IMG/VR virus record: IMGVR_UViG_3300031758_008397
Location: 1 to 64,000 of that record
From: a virus
Direction: 5' to 3' (one strand)
Length of the DNA stretch: 64,000 nucleotides
Below the pieces are notes generated by a model. It saw only the letters and a list, made by a program, of their open reading frames with translations, was not told the DNA's origin and searched no databases. This document shows, one piece after another, positions 45,653-54,111 of the stretch (positions are counted from its first letter, which is position 1; every line of letters starts with the position of its first letter). The position numbers were made by a program, and so were the translations under genes.

Positions 45653-46282
45653 TTGACTTATAGAGCTATAGGATTACCTAATACTTGTTCTAATTGTCAT
45701 TTATCTAATCCCAGAATACCACCAATTTGGGGGCAAGCAGAAATACCTCTTAGTAATATAAGAGGTATTATTATATCTGCTTATAGTGGCAAAGAAGAAG
45801 AGAAAGAAAAGAAAGTATTAGTTGAAGCGCCTGGATATTTGAATGCTGGTGGATTTCTTAGAAGAGTTATTAGAAGTATTACAGATGATATTGATATAGA
45901 TAATAACTTCTTTTTTACAAATGCTCTTAGTTGTAGTGTTAAAAACAATAAGAAGGAAACAAAAACTTGTATAGAGAAGTGTGGTAATTGGACACAGTTT
46001 GAAATATCTAAATGTAATAGTAAAGCTCCAATATTAGTGGCTTCTTCAGAGGCTGTTACTCAATTATTTGGTAGTAAAGCTAGTATAAGTAAGCTAAGAA
46101 ATGAAGTAGGATTGACATATGCTGGCAGACCATGTGTGGTTACTTGGAATCCAATTACTCCTCTTAGATACTTGCCAAAGAATGAAGATGAAACTCCTGT
46201 TTTACCAGTGCCAATATATAGTCATACTTGGTTATTTAAACAGGATATGATAAGATTTTTAACTTTGGCTGGAGTTATATGA
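45653..46282 (+). CDS. uracil-DNA glycosylase superfamily protein
   Basis: A 209-residue protein with TTG start 45653 (AAATTGACT). It has the family 4/5-like pattern: CSNCHLS near residue 12, EAPGYLNAGGFLRRVI, FFFTNALSCSV and a C-terminal TWNPITPLRYL. Cysteines (CSNC, C111, C115, C125 by rough count) could bind an iron-sulfur cluster. It may remove uracil, or be a structural variant used in replication. It overlaps the clamp-loader gene. Confidence 0.6.
   Translation: MTYRAIGLPNTCSNCHLSNPRIPPIWGQAEIPLSNIRGIIISAYSGKEEEKEKKVLVEAPGYLNAGGFLRRVIRSITDDIDIDNNFFFTNALSCSVKNNKKETKTCIEKCGNWTQFEISKCNSKAPILVASSEAVTQLFGSKASISKLRNEVGLTYAGRPCVVTWNPITPLRYLPKNEDETPVLPVPIYSHTWLFKQDMIRFLTLAGVI
45742..45769 (+). 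promoter_or_regulatory. 11-bp hairpin near the start of the UDG-like gene
   Basis: AATACCTCTTA (45742-45752) pairs perfectly with TAAGAGGTATT (45759-45769), loop 6 bases, 89 bases after the start. Confidence 0.6.
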
Positions 46283-47331
46283 TTAATTGGAATGATTATA
46301 AGGGACAATCTAATGCTGTTTCTTATATGAAGAAATGTGTTAGTAAGAATAGGTTTCCTTCTGCATTGCTTATTACTGGGCCACCAGGGGTGGGTAAAAG
46401 TTTATTAACAGAGTTAAGTATTAGATCTTTATTGTGTTCTAGTAAGGAAGAAAAGCCTTGTGGAGAATGTGTTTATTGTAATACTAATATTAGAGAGTTA
46501 GATAATGTTAAATGGAGACAGATATCTAACTTAGATGGCATGACAGACTTATTGGGTGAAATAAACCTCTGGGCTAAAGAAGCACCTTTATATTTAAATG
46601 ATATTGGCTTTACCAGAAAGTTTGTTGTGTTAGATGAAATACAGTTGTTAAATAGTACTCACATACAAAGTCTGTTAGGTTATATAGATACAACTCCTGA
46701 AACAACCACTTGGATTCTTATATCAATGGATCTAAGTAAGCTATCTAATACAATCTTAGATGCTTTATCTAGTAGATGTAAGGAGCTAGAATTAAATAGT
46801 CATACAACTAAAGACTGTATTGATTATGTGTTGGATAACTGGCCATATAACTACAAAGATGCAAAACTATTAGCTCTATTATCTGATGGTAATATGAGAA
46901 AAATTAGTAGTCTGATAGAGTATTGTGCAGGAGTTGATAGTACTAGAAGTATTAGCAACATCCTTATTGGTGGAGCTACAGATAGACAATCTTTTTGGCA
47001 CGCTTTATATAATAAAAACTATAAAGCCGCAATTAATATTTGTGAATTGTGGTTGAGAAATACAAATCCAACAGTGCTGCTTAAGATATTAATAGATGAT
47101 ATAATAGAACAAATTACTAATAATCCTTCAGTAGATTTAATACATGATTTAGATCTATTAATTAAATATAATTCAAACAATATTAAAGTCTCTTTACCAA
47201 ACTATATAAGTTTGTTAAGAGGTTTCAAACAACAAGAAAATAGAGAAGTTATCCAAAAGATAAGAACTTTAGATAGCTTTTATAGTTTTAAATCGTTGGA
47301 GGATTATTATATTGAGCATTGTATATATTAA
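46279..47331 (+). CDS. clamp-loader AAA+ subunit (DnaX-like)
   Basis: A 350-residue protein that would load the sliding clamp onto DNA. Walker A is GPPGVGKS (residues 34-41), a zinc site has CSSKEEKPCGECVYC, Walker B is VVLDEIQLL and the SRC motif is SSRCKEL. This is the bacterial gamma/tau type rather than T4 gp44. It overlaps the UDG-like gene at ATGA and the next gene by 20 bases. Confidence 0.85.
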   Translation: MINWNDYKGQSNAVSYMKKCVSKNRFPSALLITGPPGVGKSLLTELSIRSLLCSSKEEKPCGECVYCNTNIRELDNVKWRQISNLDGMTDLLGEINLWAKEAPLYLNDIGFTRKFVVLDEIQLLNSTHIQSLLGYIDTTPETTTWILISMDLSKLSNTILDALSSRCKELELNSHTTKDCIDYVLDNWPYNYKDAKLLALLSDGNMRKISSLIEYCAGVDSTRSISNILIGGATDRQSFWHALYNKNYKAAINICELWLRNTNPTVLLKILIDDIIEQITNNPSVDLIHDLDLLIKYNSNNIKVSLPNYISLLRGFKQQENREVIQKIRTLDSFYSFKSLEDYYIEHCIY

Positions 47332-48004
47332 ATCCTCTGAGGATTTATACTTTTGCTATAAGTATAATCCTATTATAATTACTACTACTGTTGAAGCTAA
47401 TTATATTGATAATATAAATAGAAGCAGCCCTTCTTATAATGATGAAGGGCTTATAAATTATAGTTGCTATTTAATAAGAAAGTATAAAGGAAAGCTTGTA
47501 CAACATAAATCAAATAATCTAATATTTGTTGTTGATGATAAGCTATCTAAAAGTAGGTTGGGCTTTAGTGACTTTAATTATTTATTGCAAGATAAGTTAG
47601 AACTATTTGATTTGGCAGGGTTTAACTTTTTTACTGATCTATGTAAAAAATGGTCTAACCCTAAAAAATGGGTAGAAGAATTAGAATATTTGGAGTCTTT
47701 AAATGAAGTAATAACTGTTAAGACTTTAAATATTTTATATGTTAATAGTAGAGTAGATGTGTGGAAATATCTCAATTCTATTGGTAGAGATGGTAATAAT
47801 TATAGCCTTATTTTAAGTTTGGAATCTAATACTTTGTGGTATTTATTTATGATAAAAGGTGTACTAAGCACCGTTAGAAATATAGATCCACAGGTTTTAT
47901 CTTATTTTGAGTTGTTAAAACTAAGAGTGTTAGATAATAATTTGAGTCTTAAGTTTGCATTAATTTACTTAGAAATATATGCACAAACAAGAGAACAATT
48001 TTAA
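47312..48004 (+). CDS. hypothetical protein, possible second clamp-loader subunit
   Basis: A 230-residue protein with TTG start 47312, overlapping the clamp-loader gene. Helical with many aromatic residues, no Walker motifs. A delta-like or gp62-like role is suggested only by position. Small hairpins (TAAATCCT/AGGATTTA and TATACTT/AAGTATA) lie in its first 60 bases. Confidence 0.45.
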   Translation: MSIVYIKSSEDLYFCYKYNPIIITTTVEANYIDNINRSSPSYNDEGLINYSCYLIRKYKGKLVQHKSNNLIFVVDDKLSKSRLGFSDFNYLLQDKLELFDLAGFNFFTDLCKKWSNPKKWVEELEYLESLNEVITVKTLNILYVNSRVDVWKYLNSIGRDGNNYSLILSLESNTLWYLFMIKGVLSTVRNIDPQVLSYFELLKLRVLDNNLSLKFALIYLEIYAQTREQF

Positions 48005-48006
48005 TA

Positions 48007-49158
48007 ATGGCTGAAACTATTGCACAAGTAGATGAATTTATGAGACTAGCTGCTGAGCTAGGTATTGAAGATACATCTAGTAAGACTAATATTAGTACTG
48101 GAAAGAAGGATTTTGGTGGAATTACACCTTATAATATAGTTCCTAAAGATTTCTATAAGGTTACAAAGCAAAAAGTATTTACCTTTGAATATCCCTATGT
48201 TAAGGCTTCTACACCTGAACAAGAAGCTAGTGGTAAGAATTTACTAACAGCCTTCTATGATAAAGAGTTAGATAGAGAAATTGTGCCAACTTCTATCAAA
48301 GGTTATGCTGTAGAGTTTAATGATAGACATAGTTTGAGTGAGTTTAGTGATGGAAAATATACTAACTATTGTTCTGTTATTGGACAAAAGGTAGGAGATA
48401 TGGTTACCAATGAACCAATCATTGTTCCAGTTAAATGGATGTATAGCAAGGGAAGTACTACTGGACATAGAATTCCTAGTGATTCATTTGCTAATCAAAA
48501 TGCAGTTGGTTCTAATGGCATGTTATGTGTTGATTGTATTAAACAAGGATGCAATCAAAACTTGGCAAAAGATGGTAAGCCAAACTGGTGTAAAGAAAAG
48601 GGTGTAGTAGTTATGTATATAACACACCTTGGAGTATTTAATAAGAAGTCTCAGTCAGTTGTTTATACTGCAGTCTCTGATATTTTCTTTGCAAGTAGTT
48701 GGGATTTAGCTGCAAAGAATCAAACAGCTATTAGAATGAACTTTATTCCTACTTATATTGATTTGAGTGGTTCTCATATTCAAGGCTCCTTTGCTGATCC
48801 TGCTACAAATCAAGAAGCAATTGATGGCTTTGGTGGCTTCTTTGAAAAGGTAAAGAAAGCATCTGCTGCTTCTAACTTCTTTAACTTGATTCAATGGAAA
48901 TTAGAAGTTAATGTATTTAATAAGCCTGGTCAAAGCTATTCAACTCTGTCTTTTAATTCAGATGGTGGATATGATACTGCTGAATTAGGTCTTATTGTAC
49001 AACACTGGAAAGCTAATAAGCCTGAGTTTGTATTACAAGAAGTACCATTTAATAAGTTTACTACAGAGTTAAGAGGAAACTATGCACCTCCTTCTGAAGA
49101 AGAAGTTAAAGAACAAAAAGAACAAACAGAAGCTAAGTTAGACATAAGTAATTTTTAA
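48007..49158 (+). CDS. possible single-stranded DNA-binding or zinc-binding protein
   Basis: A 383-residue protein with a cysteine cluster near residues 176-198 (CVDCIKQGCNQNLAKDGKPNWC) likely to bind zinc, and a C-terminal tail rich in Glu and Lys. Position in the replication block and a zinc-containing core recall gp32-like proteins, but the family is not recognised. Confidence 0.4.
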   Translation: MAETIAQVDEFMRLAAELGIEDTSSKTNISTGKKDFGGITPYNIVPKDFYKVTKQKVFTFEYPYVKASTPEQEASGKNLLTAFYDKELDREIVPTSIKGYAVEFNDRHSLSEFSDGKYTNYCSVIGQKVGDMVTNEPIIVPVKWMYSKGSTTGHRIPSDSFANQNAVGSNGMLCVDCIKQGCNQNLAKDGKPNWCKEKGVVVMYITHLGVFNKKSQSVVYTAVSDIFFASSWDLAAKNQTAIRMNFIPTYIDLSGSHIQGSFADPATNQEAIDGFGGFFEKVKKASAASNFFNLIQWKLEVNVFNKPGQSYSTLSFNSDGGYDTAELGLIVQHWKANKPEFVLQEVPFNKFTTELRGNYAPPSEEEVKEQKEQTEAKLDISNF

Positions 49159-50348
49159 TGAATAATAAAGTATTAGATTTATCTAATACTTCTTTTAAGG
49201 GGGAGCTATTAAACTCCCCCTTACCTTTTATAAAAGGTTGGACTTCTAACTTATATTTACATCAAATGGAGTCTATAGTAGAAGTATTAACTAAGGGTAG
49301 TGGTGTTTTAAAACTAACAACTGGTACAGGCAAAACTAGAATAATTGCAGAACTGTGTAGAAAAACACAAGTAAAACATATATTAGTTGTTGTTAGTAAG
49401 ATAGACTTATTAGTTCAAATAAATGATGTCTTGGTTGACTATCTAAAAGATACAAACTTAACTATAACAACTATTGGTGATGGTAATAAATATCCTATAT
49501 GGGCTAATATTACTGTGGGTTTAGTTGGTACTTTAACTAAGATTAATAATTTAGATTTAATTGATTATGTCATATATGATGAGTGTCATAAATATATAAA
49601 TCAGTCTGGCATTGATTTATATAATATGTTAGTTAATGTTAAATGTATTACAGCTTTATCAGCTACTCCATATACAGAAGATGTAGAAACTAATAACTTA
49701 ATTACTAAGTTATATGGTCCTTTATTATATGAACTAACGGAGAAACAAGCTATTGCATTAGGTTGTATATCTACTCCAAAAATTAATATATATAAGGCTC
49801 CAATTGGTTATTGTAGTCGTAAGTTTATTAACTGTACCTTTAGTAATTTTGCTTATAATAAACAAATAGATAGTCTAATTATAAATAATAAGGGCAGAAA
49901 TGATCTTATTGTTGAACTAGTTCAACTTGATAAGTCTACTGTTATTATTGTTAATAAGGTTAATACTGAAAAGAATAATCATGCGGTAATATTAAAAGAT
50001 TTAATAGAAAAAGCTTATCCACATAAACTTGTATACATTGTTAAAGGTGGAGATACAAAAGGACTTAGTAGTATAAGCAACCCTAATTGTATATTAATTG
50101 CAGGCCCTAATATAATAACTGAAGGAACAGACATGCCTTCATTAGAAGTAGTTGTATTAGCTGCAGCTAACTCTTCTCCAACATTGTTATTACAAAGAGT
50201 TGGTAGAGTTTTAAGAAAGAGTTTTACTAAAACATATGGGGAAGTTATAGACTTTATAGATCCTATTGGCTGGCCTGCAAGCCAAAGTAAAAAGAGAATA
50301 GATACATATACTGAAGTATATGGTAAAGAAAATATAGTATTTCATTAG
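49158..50348 (+). CDS. SF2 DNA helicase (UvsW/type III restriction helicase-like)
   Basis: A 396-residue helicase. Motif I is TGTGKT (near residue 55), motif II is DECH, motif III is SATP, and motif VI is QRVGRVLRK. Size and motifs fit helicases of the UvsW/RecG kind that remodel replication forks. The start is at TAATG, overlapping the previous stop. Three adjacent perfect palindromes (49169-49190, 49197-49222, 49223-49238) fill the first 80 bases. Confidence 0.85.
   Translation: MNNKVLDLSNTSFKGELLNSPLPFIKGWTSNLYLHQMESIVEVLTKGSGVLKLTTGTGKTRIIAELCRKTQVKHILVVVSKIDLLVQINDVLVDYLKDTNLTITTIGDGNKYPIWANITVGLVGTLTKINNLDLIDYVIYDECHKYINQSGIDLYNMLVNVKCITALSATPYTEDVETNNLITKLYGPLLYELTEKQAIALGCISTPKINIYKAPIGYCSRKFINCTFSNFAYNKQIDSLIINNKGRNDLIVELVQLDKSTVIIVNKVNTEKNNHAVILKDLIEKAYPHKLVYIVKGGDTKGLSSISNPNCILIAGPNIITEGTDMPSLEVVVLAAANSSPTLLLQRVGRVLRKSFTKTYGEVIDFIDPIGWPASQSKKRIDTYTEVYGKENIVFH
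49169..49238 (+). promoter_or_regulatory. three consecutive hairpins inside the helicase gene start
   Basis: AGTATTAGAT (49169-49178) with ATCTAATACT (49181-49190); AAGGGGGAG (49197-49205) with CTCCCCCTT (49214-49222); ACCTTTTA (49223-49230) with TAAAAGGT (49231-49238). The middle stem is unusually GC-rich for this genome. Confidence 0.75.
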
Positions 50349-50413
50349 AAGATTTATTATAAAAATATTAAGTGGTTATTAAGGATGTTAAATATTTAAA
50401 TATAAAAGTACTA

Positions 50414-51598
50414 ATGAATACTACAATAAAGGTTGTAACTGGTCCTAGTGGCAGTGGTAAAAGTTTTAAGCTTAAGCAAGAGATGAGTATTAATAATCTT
50501 AGATTGACAGCTAGTACTGGAATTGCTAGTGTAAATTTAAGTGAAAGTGCTTGTACTATTCATTCTTTGTTAGGTGCCATTGATTCAACAAATCTACTTA
50601 AGTCTTTTGTTTCAGGTAAGCTAACAAAAAGATTAAACAACTTATTTGAAGATTATAATGGTATTGCAATTGATGAGTTTGGCATGTTACCTAGGGACTA
50701 TATTGATACTTTGATTAAAGTATTAGATATGTATGGAGGTACAACACATAGAAGTCTAGAGTTATACTTGACTGGAGATATTGCTCAACTACCACCTGTT
50801 AAAGGAGAGCCATACTTTAAAAGTATGTATAAAGATAGATTCAATACTGAAGTACTAACAGTTATACATAGACAAACAAATAAAGATTTTCAAGACGCTT
50901 TAAATGATCTAAGACTCGGAAAGACACAGAAGATAAAACAAATGTTATTAGATAATAATTGTTTTGTTAAAGACATTGAATCAGATTTTTTAGGCATAAC
51001 TTTATTTAGTACTAAAGCTAAAGTTGAAGCCTATAACTTAGCTAGACTAAAGGCGATTGATAACTATCAAGAGTATACTTATAAAGGATATAAGTTAGGT
51101 AAGGTTGATAATAGTTGGAATTCTTTTCTAGATCCTGTTGTGTTAAAGGTTGGAGTATTAGTTAGATGTATTACAAATACTGTAACTGATGGGGGCCTTA
51201 TAGCTAATGGAGATATGGGGGTTGTTGAAGAGTTATTTAAGGATAGTGTTCTTGTTAATTTACTTAGAACTGGCAAATCTATATTAGTTAAATATGTAAA
51301 GAAGAAGGTGTTAAATCCTGATACTATGTTAGAAGAAGGTAGTATTAACTATATCCCTCTAAGACTAAGTTTTGCTTGTACCATTCATAGTACACAAGGA
51401 ATAACTACAGATGCTTTACAAATTAGTATGGGCCAACAAGATACCTTTATGGGTAGAACAAGTGGCATGGCATATGTAGGGCTTTCTAGAAATACTAATA
51501 TAGAAAATATTAGAGTTATTGGTAATCCAGATTATTTTGAGAGCTGCTGTTTCATTGATCCAGAATACTTAAGGTTTATAAGTGGGAAATCTAATTAA
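50414..51598 (+). CDS. dda: SF1 helicase, Dda/RecD/Pif1-like
   Basis: A 394-residue helicase from ATG 50414; an upstream in-frame GTG (50372) lacks support. Motif I is GPSGSGKS (near residue 10), motif Ia TASTGIAS, motif II IDEFGML, motif III GDIAQLPPV, and the C-terminal helicase motif reads STQGIT and YVGLSRNTN. Dda starts replication forks and displaces bound proteins in T4. Confidence 0.85.
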   Translation: MNTTIKVVTGPSGSGKSFKLKQEMSINNLRLTASTGIASVNLSESACTIHSLLGAIDSTNLLKSFVSGKLTKRLNNLFEDYNGIAIDEFGMLPRDYIDTLIKVLDMYGGTTHRSLELYLTGDIAQLPPVKGEPYFKSMYKDRFNTEVLTVIHRQTNKDFQDALNDLRLGKTQKIKQMLLDNNCFVKDIESDFLGITLFSTKAKVEAYNLARLKAIDNYQEYTYKGYKLGKVDNSWNSFLDPVVLKVGVLVRCITNTVTDGGLIANGDMGVVEELFKDSVLVNLLRTGKSILVKYVKKKVLNPDTMLEEGSINYIPLRLSFACTIHSTQGITTDALQISMGQQDTFMGRTSGMAYVGLSRNTNIENIRVIGNPDYFESCCFIDPEYLRFISGKSN

Positions 51599-52751
51599 TG
51601 ATATTAAAAATAAGGTAAAAATAAGTGATCTATTATCAACAGGATATAGTAAAAGAATAGACTGTCCTTGCTGTAAAAGGATTAAATCTGCCTCTGTAAT
51701 AAATAATGAGTTTGTATACTGTTATAGTGCTTCTTGTAACTTTAAAGCAGATGTAATTGCTCTAAATGCTCTTCTAACTTTTGGTGATAAAGATAGACTT
51801 AAAGACTCTATAAAAGATTTAACAACTAAGTTTAATATAGCAAGAAGAAACTCTTTATCAGAAGAAGATAAGCAAAAGAATTTATTTTATACAAGCATAA
51901 ACAGTATTTATATTAATGATCTAAAAGGGCCCTCTTTAAACTATTTAGTTAATAGAGGTCTTACAAAAGATGTAATAGATATAATAGGTATTGGTTATGC
52001 TACTGGCACTTCTCTTAGAGGTGAATTTAATAGATCAGATTTAATTAAATATGGTTTATTCAAAAACAATAAAGAGTTTTTTATTGATAGGATAATCTTC
52101 CCTTTAATGTCAAATAAGATTGAATCTTTTGTTGGTAGATATGTTGGACCAGAAAATGATTTTATACCTAGATATAAGAACCTTCAAACTAGTATAAGTA
52201 CATTAATATTAGAACAATTTATAGATCTATATAATAGTAATAGTATTTACATTGCTGAAGGTTTTATGGATACTATTTCTTTATATCAATTAGGTATGCA
52301 GTCTGTAGGAATATTAGGTGTTCAAGGTTTATTAAATCATATTAGTAAACTTAAAAAATTTAATAATATATGCTTTTGTTTTGATAGTGATAAAGATGAA
52401 AGAGGTAACTATAAATCTTATAATTGTTTAATTCCTCAAATAATAAATCTGATTATACTAAATCCTAAAAATAACTATTATGTATTTTTACCTGATGGAG
52501 CAAAGGATATTAATGAGTTATTATGTAAGGGGCTTTTAACAAAAGAGCTAGTTGAATCTAAAAAGATTAGATTTAATGACTTTCTTGTTCAGTTGTATAT
52601 TGATGATTTATCTAAGCATGTTGAACTTATTAAATTAATAGAAGTAACTAATGACGAGGCTAATAGAGAAGTAATGTATAATAGTGTAGGAAAAACTAAC
52701 TATCAATATGCTACTAAAATATTAGACTTTTATGACTCCAAACATTATTAA
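51582..52751 (+). CDS. DNA primase (DnaG/Toprim type)
   Basis: A 389-residue protein with GTG start 51582 (no better ATG), overlapping the helicase. Zinc-binding site CPCCKR ... CYSASCNF (residues about 24-50) and Toprim domain with IYIAEGFMDTIS (catalytic Glu) and CFDSDKDERG (Asp pair). It would make RNA primers for lagging-strand synthesis. No separate helicase domain is present. Confidence 0.85.
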   Translation: MGNLINDIKNKVKISDLLSTGYSKRIDCPCCKRIKSASVINNEFVYCYSASCNFKADVIALNALLTFGDKDRLKDSIKDLTTKFNIARRNSLSEEDKQKNLFYTSINSIYINDLKGPSLNYLVNRGLTKDVIDIIGIGYATGTSLRGEFNRSDLIKYGLFKNNKEFFIDRIIFPLMSNKIESFVGRYVGPENDFIPRYKNLQTSISTLILEQFIDLYNSNSIYIAEGFMDTISLYQLGMQSVGILGVQGLLNHISKLKKFNNICFCFDSDKDERGNYKSYNCLIPQIINLIILNPKNNYYVFLPDGAKDINELLCKGLLTKELVESKKIRFNDFLVQLYIDDLSKHVELIKLIEVTNDEANREVMYNSVGKTNYQYATKILDFYDSKHY

Positions 52752-53415
52752 TTGTATATCAGTTCAGTGTGGATCTGCTGATGATTTATATATACCTTTT
52801 GTATTAATTGCAGTGTCTATTAAAGAAGATGAACATGTAATAAACTTAATTAATAATCTATTAAGACCAAGATTACAAAAGATGTGCGTCTATGAACATA
52901 GAGTATTACATAGGTTATATCCTCACTACTTAATTATAATAAATGAGATTATAAGTAGAAATTTATTAACTCACTCTTGTGTTGATCTAGTATTTGATGA
53001 TGAAGTTTCTTTTTACAGTAATATGTGGGAAGTTACTTTTAAAAGGTTTAATAGATTAAAAAAGACTTTAAATAAAGAAGGTTTAAACTATTATTATTTT
53101 AGTGTTAAGAATGAACATATAGTTAAAGATAGTTATAGCTTTACTCAAATAATAAATGGAGATACACATCCTTATATGTTATTTACATATTTCTGGTCTT
53201 TATTACTTAGACTAGAAAAGATAAGATTAGATTGTGTTTTATTAGGTGTTCCTAGATTTACCATAAATGAAGTATCAAAGCTTGGCTTATTTCCCAAATG
53301 TATAATGAAAGAAAGAACTAAAGTTGTTCTGATTAATGCTTCTATAAAGAATAGATTAAAACAATGTCCCTTGTGGATGGCTAATAATTATTTAAGGAAT
53401 AGTAGAAATAAATGA
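52732..53415 (+). CDS. hypothetical protein
   Basis: A 227-residue protein of unknown family, overlapping the end of the primase gene by 20 bases and the next gene by 4. Probably part of the replication operon. Confidence 0.5.
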   Translation: MTPNIINCISVQCGSADDLYIPFVLIAVSIKEDEHVINLINNLLRPRLQKMCVYEHRVLHRLYPHYLIIINEIISRNLLTHSCVDLVFDDEVSFYSNMWEVTFKRFNRLKKTLNKEGLNYYYFSVKNEHIVKDSYSFTQIINGDTHPYMLFTYFWSLLLRLEKIRLDCVLLGVPRFTINEVSKLGLFPKCIMKERTKVVLINASIKNRLKQCPLWMANNYLRNSRNK

Positions 53416-53795
53416 ACCCAAAAGTTAATAAGCTACTAAGTTTTTTAACACTGCAGCCTAGAACCAATGCATTAAATTGTTTTATTGGTTATGTAAATTT
53501 ATTAAATTTTGTAGACGAAGAGATAACATGGGATTATGTTATTGATCATATAATCAAAATTGATAAAGCAGTTCTTGATATATTTGAAAAGGATATAAAT
53601 AAGGATCTTCTAAAGCAATATGGTGTTATATTTAATGATTGTTATAATTTTATTAATGAAGAAGAACCTATAAGCTTTATAAAAGAAGCGGCATTTAATA
53701 ATGTTAGGGTTGCTAATATACAAGATTACATAGCATATTTAGTAGCTCGGAGACTGTTATTAAATGAGTATGAAAAAGATAAAGCAGTTGGTTGA
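53412..53795 (+). CDS. hypothetical protein
   Basis: A 127-residue helical protein, unknown family. It overlaps both neighbours and ends with TGA. Confidence 0.5.
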   Translation: MNPKVNKLLSFLTLQPRTNALNCFIGYVNLLNFVDEEITWDYVIDHIIKIDKAVLDIFEKDINKDLLKQYGVIFNDCYNFINEEEPISFIKEAAFNNVRVANIQDYIAYLVARRLLLNEYEKDKAVG

Positions 53796-54111
53796 CAAAG
53801 ATAAACTAATAAAAGAAAATTGTTTAGTTAATCAGGCTGAGTTTGGAGGTGTTCCTAAAGATGTAGAACACGCTCAAAGAAGAAGTGATTTGAGAGCAAT
53901 CCCAATTGAATATATTTGGATTGCTATTGTATATGGCACTAAAAAGAGGGCTATAAAGGCCCTCTCTTTTACTATTTATGATAAGGATTTAATAAATACT
54001 AAATATATTAAATATATAAGTACATTGAGAGGAGTGTGTGTAATTATTGATTATGATAATTATATTATTACTACTTATTGGTTATTTAAAGCTAAAAGAA
54101 GATTTAATTAA
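53764..54111 (+). CDS. DUF4258-like protein
   Basis: A 115-residue protein whose C-terminal part resembles the DUF4258 type: EHAQRRSDLRAIPIEYIWIAIVYGTKK followed by GVCVIIDYDNYIITTYW. The family is of unknown function and often sits near toxin-like genes. A terminator hairpin lies inside it (53945-53970), and its end overlaps a convergent gene by 4 bases. Confidence 0.45.
   Translation: MSMKKIKQLVDKDKLIKENCLVNQAEFGGVPKDVEHAQRRSDLRAIPIEYIWIAIVYGTKKRAIKALSFTIYDKDLINTKYIKYISTLRGVCVIIDYDNYIITTYWLFKAKRRFN
53945..53970 (+). terminator. terminator hairpin inside the last plus-strand gene
   Basis: AGAGGGC (53945-53951) pairs with GCCCTCT (53959-53965), then C and TTTT. This is a classical terminator shape, yet it lies within the coding region of 53764-54111, about 145 bases before its stop. 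Confidence 0.65.
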
